A stretch of 64,000 nt of DNA. Origin: Sphingobacterium olei (lineage in GTDB: Bacteria > Bacteroidota > Bacteroidia > Sphingobacteriales > Sphingobacteriaceae). Position numbers and translations under genes: made by a program. Below the pieces are notes generated by a model. It worked only from the letters and a program-made list of their open reading frames with translations, made no database searches and was not told the origin of the DNA. The first letter of the stretch is position 1. The number at the start of each line of letters is the position of its first letter. Where the stretch lies: NCBI RefSeq assembly GCF_005048855.1, contig NZ_SUME01000005.1, positions 248,001-312,000 on the forward strand, read 5' to 3'. Shown here one piece after another: positions 29,594 to 38,236 of the stretch.

Positions 29594-31975
29594 ATGAAAC
29601 ATTTGCAGCTCATCAACTTTTTCAACAGGGTGGTACTATCGATATTGCTCTTTTTCGCGGTGTTTACTACCTCGGCGCAACAGCAGGAGGAAGATATGTT
29701 TTTTAAGGCTGGTGATAAAGTGAGCTTTATTGGTAACAGCATCACGCATAGTGGCGATTTTCATCATTATATTTTACTGTACTATGCGACACGTTTCCCG
29801 GATAAAAGACTCACATTTTATAATTTGGGGATAAAAGGTGATAACGCGAATAGTTTTTTGAGACGTATGGAAGCCGATATTGTACCTAATAAAGCAAACT
29901 GGTCTATCGTCATGGCCGGAATGAATGATGTAAACCGCAGTTTGTACGCGCCGGAGAAACAGGCGGAAGCTGATATTCAACAGCGTAAGGATAGGGCGTT
30001 GAAAGATTTTGAATCGTATTATGACACTTTTTTAACCCGTCTCAAGCGAACGAAAACCAATATTATCCTACAAAAGCCAAGTATTTATGACGAAACAGGT
30101 CGTTTAACGGCAGTCAATCTCATAGGAGTCAATGGGGCTTTGGAGCGATGTGGCGAGATTGTCGATAAGTTGGCAAAAAAGCATAAGGTGATGGTAGTTG
30201 ACTACTGGACGATCATGAATGAAGTGAACGCGAAAATGCAAAAGCACAACGCCCAAGCGACCGTTGTCGGCCAGGACAGGGTACACCCTGAACCTGTGGG
30301 ACATATGGTTATGACCCACACTTTTCTTAAAGCTATAAATGCACCTGAAAGGGTGTCTTCGCTTACCATCGATAAGTCGGGGGTTTCACAAATTCATGCG
30401 GGTACAGTGACGAATCTAGATGCAGGGAGTGACCAGGTCTCATTTGAATACCTTGAAGAATCTTTACCTTTTCCTGTTCCGCCAGAAGCAGAGGGCGCGC
30501 TGAAATGGATAACAATTGTGGATGAGTTCAATAAGCAGTTGCTACAGGTAAGCAATTTGGATGAGGGGGTATATGCGTTGTCTATAGACGATATCTTGAT
30601 CCATAATTTTACGTATGAAGAACTCGCAGCGGGTGTGAATCTTGCTGTATACAAAAATACGCCGCAGTACCAACAGTCGCTAAAAGTATTACAGCAGGCT
30701 GTTGCCTACCGGAATGTCCAGCGGAAGTTGCGGGATATTAAATTTGTGGAATTTAGCTATCTGCCGCAGGAAATGTGGGACAGCAAAATGGAGGCAATTC
30801 GCCAATTTATATCGGAATATTTGTCTTTTTTACAGGTTTCAAACGATAAGCGTTACGATACATTCAAAAAAATATTCGACGACTATTTACATCTAAAGCC
30901 GCTACAGGAAGGTCTGGAGCAGCGAGCCAGAGTGCTGCCGGATTCAATATACTTAACTGCTAAACCTACGGGGCACCGTTTTCGCCTGGTCAAAGCGGAA
31001 CGCAATATGCCCGACCGCAGTGAAAAGCCATATGGTGTCAACCTGGCTGGCGCCGAGTTTGCACACCAGAAAACGCCGGGTGTATTCAATCGGGATTACA
31101 CCTATCCAACAATTGCAGAACTAGATTATTTCAAATCACGGGGGCTTACGCTTTTCCGTCTGCCTTTTCTTTGGGAGCGCATACAGCATGAGGTGAATGG
31201 GCCTTTAGACGAGGAAGAACTGCTGCGAATGACAGCTTTTGTGGATGCCGCTAGGGAGAGAAACTTATGGGTGATTCTGGATATGCACAATTACGGAAGA
31301 CGCTTTGTAAATGGCACCCGAGAAATTATAGGCTCGCCGAATCTAAGTGTTGCACATTTTGAAGATGCTTGGGCCAAGATTGCGGAACAATTTAAAGAGA
31401 AGGAAAACATCTGGGCTTACGGCCTTATGAACGAACCACATGGTATGTTGGACAGTGTGCCGTGGTTTACTATTGCGCAACAGGCTATCTATCGAATCCG
31501 GAAGATCGACTCACAAACGCCGATTATGGTCGGTGGCGATAGCTGGAGTTCGGCGCAGCGTTGGCAGCAGGCGAGCGGAAACTTGAAGGATTTGGTGGAT
31601 CCTTCGACTAACCTGATTTTTGAAGCTCACCTTTATTTTGATAAGGATGCTTCTGGGACCTACAAAGGTACGTACGATACCGAAGAAACAACCTCGGAGA
31701 CAGGTATGATGCGTGCAAAGCCCTTCGTTGAATGGCTTAAGGAGAATAACTTACGTGGTTTTCTCGGAGAGTATGGCGTGCCCGACGATGATCCGCGTTG
31801 GTTAGTAACACTCGATAAGATGCTGGAATATCTGAAAGCTAACGGCGTAAATGGCACATACTGGGCGGCTGGGCCGTGGTGGAATAAGTACAAGCTGGCG
31901 ATAGAACCAAGAAATGGAATGGATAGACCGCAGTTGAGCGTGCTATTGAAATACCTAAAAACGAATGGCGAATAA
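29594..31975 (+). CDS. Bifunctional exported SGNH esterase - GH5 glycosidase fusion
   Basis: 793 aa with a signal peptide to about residue 28 (TTSAQ). Residues about 36-260 are an SGNH/GDSL hydrolase: FIGNSIT with nucleophile Ser49, GIKGDN, the GMNDV block, and HPEPVGHMVM with the catalytic His. A linker of about 200 residues rich in charged helices follows. From about residue 479 a GH5 cellulase-like TIM barrel begins: YGVNLAGAEF, LTLFRLPFLWERI, the acid/base Glu614 in LMNEPHG and the nucleophile Glu726 in LGEYGVP. Both catalytic sets look complete. The protein would deacetylate and cleave a beta-glucan- or mannan-like backbone. It ends the tandem susCD operon. The convergent GntR gene ends one base away, with no terminator between. 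Confidence 0.88.
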   Translation: MKHLQLINFFNRVVLSILLFFAVFTTSAQQQEEDMFFKAGDKVSFIGNSITHSGDFHHYILLYYATRFPDKRLTFYNLGIKGDNANSFLRRMEADIVPNKANWSIVMAGMNDVNRSLYAPEKQAEADIQQRKDRALKDFESYYDTFLTRLKRTKTNIILQKPSIYDETGRLTAVNLIGVNGALERCGEIVDKLAKKHKVMVVDYWTIMNEVNAKMQKHNAQATVVGQDRVHPEPVGHMVMTHTFLKAINAPERVSSLTIDKSGVSQIHAGTVTNLDAGSDQVSFEYLEESLPFPVPPEAEGALKWITIVDEFNKQLLQVSNLDEGVYALSIDDILIHNFTYEELAAGVNLAVYKNTPQYQQSLKVLQQAVAYRNVQRKLRDIKFVEFSYLPQEMWDSKMEAIRQFISEYLSFLQVSNDKRYDTFKKIFDDYLHLKPLQEGLEQRARVLPDSIYLTAKPTGHRFRLVKAERNMPDRSEKPYGVNLAGAEFAHQKTPGVFNRDYTYPTIAELDYFKSRGLTLFRLPFLWERIQHEVNGPLDEEELLRMTAFVDAARERNLWVILDMHNYGRRFVNGTREIIGSPNLSVAHFEDAWAKIAEQFKEKENIWAYGLMNEPHGMLDSVPWFTIAQQAIYRIRKIDSQTPIMVGGDSWSSAQRWQQASGNLKDLVDPSTNLIFEAHLYFDKDASGTYKGTYDTEETTSETGMMRAKPFVEWLKENNLRGFLGEYGVPDDDPRWLVTLDKMLEYLKANGVNGTYWAAGPWWNKYKLAIEPRNGMDRPQLSVLLKYLKTNGE

Positions 31976-31976
31976 G

Positions 31977-32717
31977 CTAGTAATTTGGATGAGCGATAAT
32001 ACCAAATTGGTACTTGTCTCCGCTGTAAAACGAATGCTCTATTTCAATGATATTGCCGTCATCCGCTATGACCGCGCTATCCAGAATGAAGATGGCGATA
32101 GGCGCTTCGTTTTCAAAATAGTTCTCGGGGGTGTTTTCGTCGAATATGACCGTTTTAAGGGTTTGTTCAATGTTTTTTATCTTCAGGTTGTAGGTCTGTT
32201 CATACATTTTGAAAAAAGATATCTCCGGCGAAACGCGTTCAATCTTAGGGCATTGTGTCAGCGAAATGTAGCGGGTTTCGTCTTTCAAAATTTCATCGTC
32301 CGCGTAACGAAGGATGTGTATTTTCAAGACAGGGCCTTCCAGCGTCAGTTGTTTATGTTGAATCATGGTGGATATACCTTCCTGTAATATCGTTTTTTCA
32401 ATGACAATATTTTTAGGTTCAAATCCTTCTTGTGACAAACTTTCATTGAACCCCTTTCGTGTGGATTCGATGGAACCCAAGGTACGCACAATTTTGTGCT
32501 CCCCAGTTCGGTTTAGTACAAATGTGCCCTTGCCTTTTATACGACGCACCCATCCTAAAGTCTCTAAGTTCAGAAGGCTTTTGCGGGCGGTCGTGTTACT
32601 CACGTTAAAGGTTTTGATCAGATCATTTTCGGAAGGAACTTTATCGCCGGGGATCAAATCACCATCTTTGATTCGTTTGATGATTTCTTCGCTGATGGAA
32701 ATAAATTTAGAACTCAT
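31977..32717 (-). CDS. GntR-family regulator with UTRA ligand domain
   Basis: 246 aa. The N-terminal winged helix (residues 1-70) reads KRIKDGDLIPGDKVPSENDL and FNVSNTTARKSLLNLETLGW, a classic GntR reader ending in RIKGKGTFV. Residues about 90-240 form a UTRA domain (LKIHILRYADDEILKDETRY, then YSGDKYQFGIIA). HutC-type regulators bind a sugar, sugar phosphate or carboxylic acid and release DNA. It lies inside the locus, convergent with the GH5 fusion and divergent from the MFS gene. It is the nearest candidate to bind the operator-like repeats at 19.03, 19.12 and 34.17 kb. A consensus promoter on the minus strand (32772-32742) precedes it. Confidence 0.92.
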   Translation of the reverse strand: MSSKFISISEEIIKRIKDGDLIPGDKVPSENDLIKTFNVSNTTARKSLLNLETLGWVRRIKGKGTFVLNRTGEHKIVRTLGSIESTRKGFNESLSQEGFEPKNIVIEKTILQEGISTMIQHKQLTLEGPVLKIHILRYADDEILKDETRYISLTQCPKIERVSPEISFFKMYEQTYNLKIKNIEQTLKTVIFDENTPENYFENEAPIAIFILDSAVIADDGNIIEIEHSFYSGDKYQFGIIAHPNY

Positions 32718-32741
32718 ATATACTATAAAAGGGTTGAGCTA

Positions 32742-32772
32742 CAAATATAAAATAATTAGTTTGTGTAACAAA
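32742..32772 (-). promoter_or_regulatory. Promoter of the GntR/UTRA regulator gene
   Basis: On the minus strand TTTG (32772-32769), 19 bases, then TATATTTG (32749-32742) match the Bacteroidota consensus TTTG-N19/20-TAnnTTTG completely. The box lies 25 bases before the ATG at 32717. Confidence 0.7.
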
Positions 32773-32794
32773 TGTGTTTATGATGTTTTACAGT

Positions 32795-32829
32795 TTAAGC
32801 TTCATGCGTTAACATACTTAGCGTTTAAC
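32795..32829. promoter_or_regulatory. Degenerate operator-like region between GntR and MFS genes
   Basis: The stretch contains TTAAG (32795), TGCGTTAAC (32805) and GTTTAAC (32823), the same arm words as the operator sites at 19.03 and 34.17 kb but with spacers of 8 or 9 instead of 7. It covers the -33 area of the MFS promoter. It may be a weaker site for the same regulator. Confidence 0.35.
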
Positions 32830-32841
32830 CGAACATGTTTT

Positions 32842-32849
32842 TATGTTTG
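32842..32849 (+). promoter_or_regulatory. -7 box of the MFS transporter gene
   Basis: TATGTTTG matches TAnnTTTG and is identical to the boxes before the tandem susC and the isomerase. A weak -33 (TTAG, 32818-32821) is 20 bases upstream. The ATG at 32908 follows 58 bases later. Confidence 0.55.
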
Positions 32850-32907
32850 TAGACCATATACCTTACTAAATAACCGCATATAAAAACGCAAAATAAAAAT
32901 TACACGA

Positions 32908-34110
32908 ATGAAGAATAGAATAGCATGGCTTGTATTGATTCTGGTTTTTGTCGCTACTGGATTAAATTTTTTGGACCGACAGGTGCTTTCCATGACCATC
33001 ATAAAAATTCAGGAAGAGTTCCATATTACTGACGTGCAATATGGATGGATAAATACGAGCTTTCTGGTTAGTTATGCCCTAATGTTCACTGTCGGAGGAC
33101 GCATAATCGATACTGTAGGGGGCAAAATCGGCTTGGGGTTGGCGGTATTGATCTGGTCTGTCGCTTGCCTGCTGCATGGTGCGATGCAGGGTTTCTATCA
33201 GCTTATCGCTTTTCGCTTCCTATTGGGGTTTGGGGAGGGGGGCTGTTTTCCCGGAGCAGCTAAGGTGGTGTACGAGTGGTTCGATGAAAAGAAACGCGGA
33301 ATGGCCAACGGTATTGCTATAGGTGGATCTGCACTTGGTGCGGTTCTGGCGCCTCCGCTTACTACGTATGTTGCGTCAAATTACGGTTGGAGAGCAAGTT
33401 TTATTATACCGGGGATCATCGGTGTGATGTGGGTTTTGGTTTGGTTCTTAGTTCCTTGGCAGAAGTATGTAGTATCGGGTAGGGAAAAAATAATGGCTTA
33501 CCGCATTCCGTTTGTCACTATTTTAAAGAACCGGTACCTCTGGGTATTCGTGGCCATACGATTTCTCTTGGATCCGGTCATGTACTTTTTGATGTTTTGG
33601 GTTCCAAAATACCTTAGTGAATATCGTGGGATGTCGTTTGAGCGTATCGGCGACTTGTTTTGGATCCCATTTCTGGCGTTAGGAATATCAAACATCTTCG
33701 GTGGATGGATTTCCGATAAGCTTGTGCAACGTGGGGTATCGCTCAACAGCGCTCGAAAATGGGTGATGGGGGTAGCGGCTGGACTCACGATCAGTGCGCC
33801 GTTTATTGCGTTTGTCGATTCTTATCAGCTGGCAATTGCGCTACTGTCTCTGCTGCTGTTCGCACATGGATTTTGGATCACAAATTACATTACGGCAATA
33901 TCCGATATGTTTGGTAGTAAAGCGACGTCTACTGTCGTGGGCGTCTCCGGCACTGCCGGTGCATTATCGAGCCTGCTGATCAATCCGTTCATAGGAGAAA
34001 TCGTAACCCGATATTCGTATACGCCGCTATGGGTGGTAGCAGGGTTAATGTACCCTTTGGGCTTTCTGTTGTTTGTGGGACTGGTTCCCCGTGTGAAAGC
34101 ATTGTTTTAA
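32908..34110 (+). CDS. MFS transporter, anion:cation symporter (hexuronate/aldonate) type
   Basis: 400 aa with about 12 hydrophobic segments. N-terminal LNFLDRQVLSMTIIKIQEEF and YGWINTSFLVSYALMFTVGG match the ExuT/GarP-like group of the major facilitator superfamily (an Asp-Arg-Gln after the first helix). The motif GFGEGGCFPGAAKVVYEWF with AIGGSALGAVLAPP is also characteristic of that group, whose known members carry hexuronates, galactonate or glucarate. It sits in the inner membrane. Its divergent neighbour is the GntR/UTRA regulator and the next gene is the isomerase (95 bases on, with its own promoter). The substrate is probably an acidic or pentose sugar released by the locus enzymes. 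Confidence 0.88.
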   Translation: MKNRIAWLVLILVFVATGLNFLDRQVLSMTIIKIQEEFHITDVQYGWINTSFLVSYALMFTVGGRIIDTVGGKIGLGLAVLIWSVACLLHGAMQGFYQLIAFRFLLGFGEGGCFPGAAKVVYEWFDEKKRGMANGIAIGGSALGAVLAPPLTTYVASNYGWRASFIIPGIIGVMWVLVWFLVPWQKYVVSGREKIMAYRIPFVTILKNRYLWVFVAIRFLLDPVMYFLMFWVPKYLSEYRGMSFERIGDLFWIPFLALGISNIFGGWISDKLVQRGVSLNSARKWVMGVAAGLTISAPFIAFVDSYQLAIALLSLLLFAHGFWITNYITAISDMFGSKATSTVVGVSGTAGALSSLLINPFIGEIVTRYSYTPLWVVAGLMYPLGFLLFVGLVPRVKALF

Positions 34111-34134
34111 ATTGAAAATAAAATAATACTTTTT

Positions 34135-34166
34135 TTTGGGATATAATCATTTTATGGTTATGTTTG
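34135..34166 (+). promoter_or_regulatory. Promoter of the isomerase operon
   Basis: TTTG (34135-34138), 20 bases, then TATGTTTG (34159-34166) are a complete Bacteroidota promoter. The -7 octamer and its 7-base distance to the operator-like site are the same as at 19.01 kb. Confidence 0.8.
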
Positions 34167-34173
34167 AAGTTAA

Positions 34174-34190
34174 TTAACTTAGTGCGTTAA
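34174..34190. promoter_or_regulatory. Operator-like inverted repeat, site 3
   Basis: TTAAC-TTAGTGC-GTTAA, followed by GTAT, starts 7 bases after the -7 box, as at 19026. A second overlapping dyad, ACTTA-N6-TAAGT (34177-34192), is also present. The site lies 15 bases before the isomerase ATG and should control the downstream enzyme operon. Confidence 0.62.
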
Positions 34191-34205
34191 GTATAAATTG
34201 TAATA

Positions 34206-35687
34206 ATGGAAATAAAATTGAATTCGAGTACAGCCCGTTATAAGTCGCCGACGAAAAGGGATGCAAAAGCACGTATCGGGGTTTTTGGTGTAGGATATGT
34301 TAAGTATTGGGCACAATTTGAGGGTTTGTTGGAAGACATGCTGGAAAAGCAGGAAGTGTTTATAGGCATGGTGGGGCAGTTCGATGTGGAAGTCGTCGAT
34401 TTTGGAATGGTAGATGACGCGCAATCGGCTTACGATCTTGTTCCTAAGCTACTGGCGGCCGACTTGGACCTGATCTTCTGTGATATGCTTACTTATGCCA
34501 CTTCCAGTACCTTTGGTGCGATCGTTAAAAATATTCAGGTGCCGTTGGTATTGGTTGCGCTGCAGCCGGATAAAGCACTTAACTATGAACAAGCCTCGAC
34601 ATATAAGCAACTGTTTAATGATGACATTTGTTCGCTACCTGAATTTACAGGCGTTGCCGTTCGATTGGGACGTCCGGTACCGGATGTTATCATCGGCACG
34701 TTGTATGATGATGCAGAAGCGTTGGAAGAAATCGGAAAGTACTGCCGCATTGCAAATGTATTGCATAGCCTGAAACGATCTAGGATAGGCCATATCGGAC
34801 ATCCAATAGAAGCCATGCTGGATATGCATACCGATTCGACCATGCTTACGGCACATTTTGGATTGCATGTCGTGCAGTGTGAATCGCACGAAATTATCAG
34901 CGCATACCAAGAGGTCGACGTGATAGATCTGGAAAGAGAAAAAGACTTTATTCTGGGCTTTTTTGATACACCGGATCCGGTATCTGATCCCATATCGGAG
35001 AAATTAAAGCAGGAGGATCTTGAAGTGGCGGCAAAGGTTTCATTGGCATTAAAAGCCTTTGTGGCGGCTAAGAAATTAGATGGTTTGGCGTATTACTATG
35101 AGGGTGCGGCCCAAAGCACAGAACAATTGGTAATGTCAAACTTGATCGTAGGTAACTCGCTTTTAACGGCAGCAGGTTTTCCGATGTGTGGCGAATCTGA
35201 TCTCAAGACATGTATTGCTATGATGGTGATGGATCGCCTGGGTATCGGTGGTAGCTTTGCAGAGTTTCACCCCGTCGATTTTAATGAAAACTTTGTCTTG
35301 GTGGGGCATGATGGCCCGCACAATGTAACCATAGCGGAAGGTAAACCTGTTCTAAGGAGTCTTAAGAAGTATCACGGTAAACCAGGCTTTGGAGCGGGAG
35401 TAGAGTTTAAAATCAAAGAAGGCCCGATAACGATGTTGAGTATCAGCTCTACATATGATGGCCGATTTAAGTTTATCGTTGCCGAAGGACAGTCGGTAGA
35501 AGGTCCGATACCGCCAACTGGCAATACCAATACCCGAGGCTTTTTTGGATCTGATGTGCGTCAATTTTTGAAAAATTGGGTTGCTGAAGGGCCTACCCAT
35601 CATTTTGCACTGGGTATAGGTCATCATGCCGCTACCATCCAAAAGATCGGTAAATATTTAAACATTGAAACTGTCTTAGTAAAGTAA
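34206..35687 (+). CDS. L-arabinose/L-fucose isomerase-family protein
   Basis: 493 aa. The N-terminal Rossmann-like half (ARIGVFGVGYVKYWAQFEGL) and the middle domain match sugar isomerases of the AraA superfamily. Candidate Mn-binding residues include a Glu in YYYEGAAQ, Glu330 in CGESDLKT, His368 in VGHDGPHN and the HH pair near 473 (GIGHHAAT). Length fits AraA (about 500 aa), but the motifs differ from true AraA (GEGDWKT, GSHMLEV), so the substrate may be another aldose. It is cytoplasmic, with no signal peptide. It leads an enzyme operon under an operator-like site, and the next gene starts directly after its stop codon. Confidence 0.8.
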   Translation: MEIKLNSSTARYKSPTKRDAKARIGVFGVGYVKYWAQFEGLLEDMLEKQEVFIGMVGQFDVEVVDFGMVDDAQSAYDLVPKLLAADLDLIFCDMLTYATSSTFGAIVKNIQVPLVLVALQPDKALNYEQASTYKQLFNDDICSLPEFTGVAVRLGRPVPDVIIGTLYDDAEALEEIGKYCRIANVLHSLKRSRIGHIGHPIEAMLDMHTDSTMLTAHFGLHVVQCESHEIISAYQEVDVIDLEREKDFILGFFDTPDPVSDPISEKLKQEDLEVAAKVSLALKAFVAAKKLDGLAYYYEGAAQSTEQLVMSNLIVGNSLLTAAGFPMCGESDLKTCIAMMVMDRLGIGGSFAEFHPVDFNENFVLVGHDGPHNVTIAEGKPVLRSLKKYHGKPGFGAGVEFKIKEGPITMLSISSTYDGRFKFIVAEGQSVEGPIPPTGNTNTRGFFGSDVRQFLKNWVAEGPTHHFALGIGHHAATIQKIGKYLNIETVLVK

Positions 35688-38219
35688 ATGCGTATGAAGT
35701 CAGCCAAAATTTATATCACCTTACTGTTTTCGTGTTACCTCTTGATCGTTTCATGGGACGGGAAACAAGTATATCCCAAGGAGCCGAAGAAATTTCAGAA
35801 CATTACCTTGGAAACCTCATTGAAGCCGTTCAAACAGAAAGATCCGGCGTATATTGCGGAGGTGGCAACGCACATGTTTGAGCAGTGGTCAAATTTATTG
35901 GTACATACCGATACTGTTTCCGTGATGCTGTGGATAGCTGATGGGTCGGAAATTCTGGAATACACCGGAGACATGCAACAACCGCTGGAATGGGCTAAAT
36001 ATATTGGAAATCCGAATACGAGTTACCCCGTAGGATCTGGTCCGAAATCCCTCTCGCTTCATGAGCGTGCATATCTTTATATGGACAATCCACCGGACTT
36101 TTCTTATGCCGATCTTAGCTTGATTATTGAAACACTACGCGAAAAGGGTACGGAAATAACAGGAAAAAAAATAAAGATTGGCGCCACGTTCGATCCAGGG
36201 CCTGAATTTGCTAGGTCGGAATTTAAATATGTACGCCATCCAGAGATACTGGAAGGCAACGCTATGGGGCACAAGTCGTTCGTGAGTTGTTACGCTTTGC
36301 TTAATGGCGATAATGTGGCTTACGCAGCTTATCCTAATGGTATTCCGGATCAAACCCCCTTCGGGACTTTCTTTGGGAAGCAGAGCCAGCTTTTTTTGAC
36401 GGATTTGAATTTTGACTTTTTGTGGCTGAGTAATGGATTCGGCTTTGGCGTAGAGCCTTGGTCTTCCACGGGGGCGGTCTTTACGGGTGCAGGGTTTCTG
36501 CAACATAAGCTGGAGCATACGCGGCAGAAAATTATCAACTTCTGGACGCTATTTCGAAAGGAATGCGCCGGCTTCGAAATACAAACAAGAGGATCAAACC
36601 TTTCTACAGGCGTCGATCTAGCACGAGATGGCGTCGACCTACGGAGTATCTATAAATCTGGATTTAACATAATGCCTCCACCTAATTCGCCTTGGGCAGC
36701 AATTGACGGCGACTTCGGTCTTGAAATGGTTGGGTATATGTCGCATATAGCTGAATTGCCTGATGATCGCTATGTTTATCGCTTCTATACCCATGATCCG
36801 TGGTGGCTTAACAGCCCTTGGTTGGATCGCTATGGGCGCTTTCCGCATGATATTTATATGCCCATGTCGGTGGCCCGAATTGACGAAAAAGGGCAGGTGG
36901 CACTACCGTCTACATTAAACTTTTTAACAATAGACGATTCGTTTGGGAACATACCGGATGTGGTTCCTAATGAGGTCATTCCGCATATTCTGAGAGGGCG
37001 GGAGGATTCGCCTACGGCAGCAGGTCCGGTGGTATGGGTTTATCCTTTTGATGAGTATCATGATTGGGCGAAGGAACGCCACGATTTGTTACCAGAAATG
37101 TATTATGGGGACTGGTTTATTAGACAGGCGATCAACGAAGGGCTACCGCTGAATACGGTAACTTCTACTACAAATTTCACGAAGCTGTTAAAAAGCGACC
37201 CTAGTTATTATCTTGAGTCGATCGTGTTGACCATAGTGCCTGATGCTGGATCTGCACAGGAGACTGCATTAAGTGAATTTATAAAAAAGGGTGGTCAAGC
37301 AATTGTGTACGGTCCCGCCGATCGCGCAAGCACTGGATTTAGAGAGCTGCTGAATCTTAAAAATATCGAACCATTAGAAGGTGAACTGGAACTGGTAAGT
37401 CAGCTCGAACCCGATGTCGTCAATGGGCATATGCCAACAAAAATACAACACAACTCGCTGTTTTCGGGAGGGGGGCTGCGGACAATGATAGCGGACAAAC
37501 ACGATCAACACACGAAACGTATTGCATACGTAATACAAGGTAAAATGCAACGCGATCAGGCCTGGATAAGGTCGCTTCCCTCGTGGAAAGGTGGAAAGGT
37601 AGCGTACATACGTGGTACCAATTCAAGCAGTTTTCAGGGCGGTATGTTACTGCGTCCGGATGATCCGGAGCAGTGGGCAATAAGTCCGAAGCTCGTGCGC
37701 CACCTTTTAGCCGAATTCGATTACCGACTTTCATATGAGAAGGAGGGGGTGTCGGTTAAAAGTCCGATGTTGACCATAGCACGCAGTCATAATGGTTTTT
37801 TCTTTTCTGGCTATGCACCAAATACAACAGTGCTTCAGAAGTTTAAATTTCCGCAGGGTGCTCCAATTTTACATGGGTACGATACCAAATTAGAAAGGGG
37901 TATGTCAACTTATCACTTCCCTACAGCTTGGCACAATGAGGTTCGCGTTTTCGTTGAGCAGCATGATGGTATCGTGTCTTCCAAAGAAATGCATTCCGGT
38001 GAACTCGGAGTGAGTAGAAGGATACGGATCGCTGGTCTAAAAAATGCGACCCTACGCATCTATCCAGAAGACCACGTCACGGTAGATAGTTTTAAAGCTT
38101 ATTTAAATGTGGGCTATCCTTGGAAAACGGGGCAGCAGACCTTTGAAAAGGGGGATCCTAAATATGGACATCATTTTGTAATAAGAAACGTAACAGGACA
38201 TGTTACTGTTGCGTGGTAA
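35688..38219 (+). CDS. Exported protein of unknown function, glycosidase-like
   Basis: 843 aa; family not recognised. The start is ATG 35688 (or 35694) right after the isomerase stop. A hydrophobic N-terminus (ITLLFSCYLLIVSW) suggests export. Residues 35-480 look like one large enzyme domain with many Trp, Tyr and acidic clusters in loops: LETSLKPFK, IGATFDPGPEFARSE, WLSNGFGFGVEPW, and RFYTHDPWWLNSPWLDRYGR. A (beta/alpha)8 glycosidase fold is plausible. Residues about 510-690 resemble the flavodoxin-like trimerisation domain of beta-galactosidases (FIKKGGQAIVYGPADRAS). The C-terminal 120 residues look like a beta-sandwich. Its place between isomerase and esterase genes suggests a glycan-degrading enzyme. 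No catalytic residues can be assigned. Confidence 0.7.
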   Translation: MRMKSAKIYITLLFSCYLLIVSWDGKQVYPKEPKKFQNITLETSLKPFKQKDPAYIAEVATHMFEQWSNLLVHTDTVSVMLWIADGSEILEYTGDMQQPLEWAKYIGNPNTSYPVGSGPKSLSLHERAYLYMDNPPDFSYADLSLIIETLREKGTEITGKKIKIGATFDPGPEFARSEFKYVRHPEILEGNAMGHKSFVSCYALLNGDNVAYAAYPNGIPDQTPFGTFFGKQSQLFLTDLNFDFLWLSNGFGFGVEPWSSTGAVFTGAGFLQHKLEHTRQKIINFWTLFRKECAGFEIQTRGSNLSTGVDLARDGVDLRSIYKSGFNIMPPPNSPWAAIDGDFGLEMVGYMSHIAELPDDRYVYRFYTHDPWWLNSPWLDRYGRFPHDIYMPMSVARIDEKGQVALPSTLNFLTIDDSFGNIPDVVPNEVIPHILRGREDSPTAAGPVVWVYPFDEYHDWAKERHDLLPEMYYGDWFIRQAINEGLPLNTVTSTTNFTKLLKSDPSYYLESIVLTIVPDAGSAQETALSEFIKKGGQAIVYGPADRASTGFRELLNLKNIEPLEGELELVSQLEPDVVNGHMPTKIQHNSLFSGGGLRTMIADKHDQHTKRIAYVIQGKMQRDQAWIRSLPSWKGGKVAYIRGTNSSSFQGGMLLRPDDPEQWAISPKLVRHLLAEFDYRLSYEKEGVSVKSPMLTIARSHNGFFFSGYAPNTTVLQKFKFPQGAPILHGYDTKLERGMSTYHFPTAWHNEVRVFVEQHDGIVSSKEMHSGELGVSRRIRIAGLKNATLRIYPEDHVTVDSFKAYLNVGYPWKTGQQTFEKGDPKYGHHFVIRNVTGHVTVAW

Positions 38220-38236
38220 TAAAATTGTAAAACAGG

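Noticed and set aside
31965..32387. Plus-strand open frame of 140 codons
   Set aside because: It is the antisense of the well-supported GntR/UTRA gene and shows no family features.
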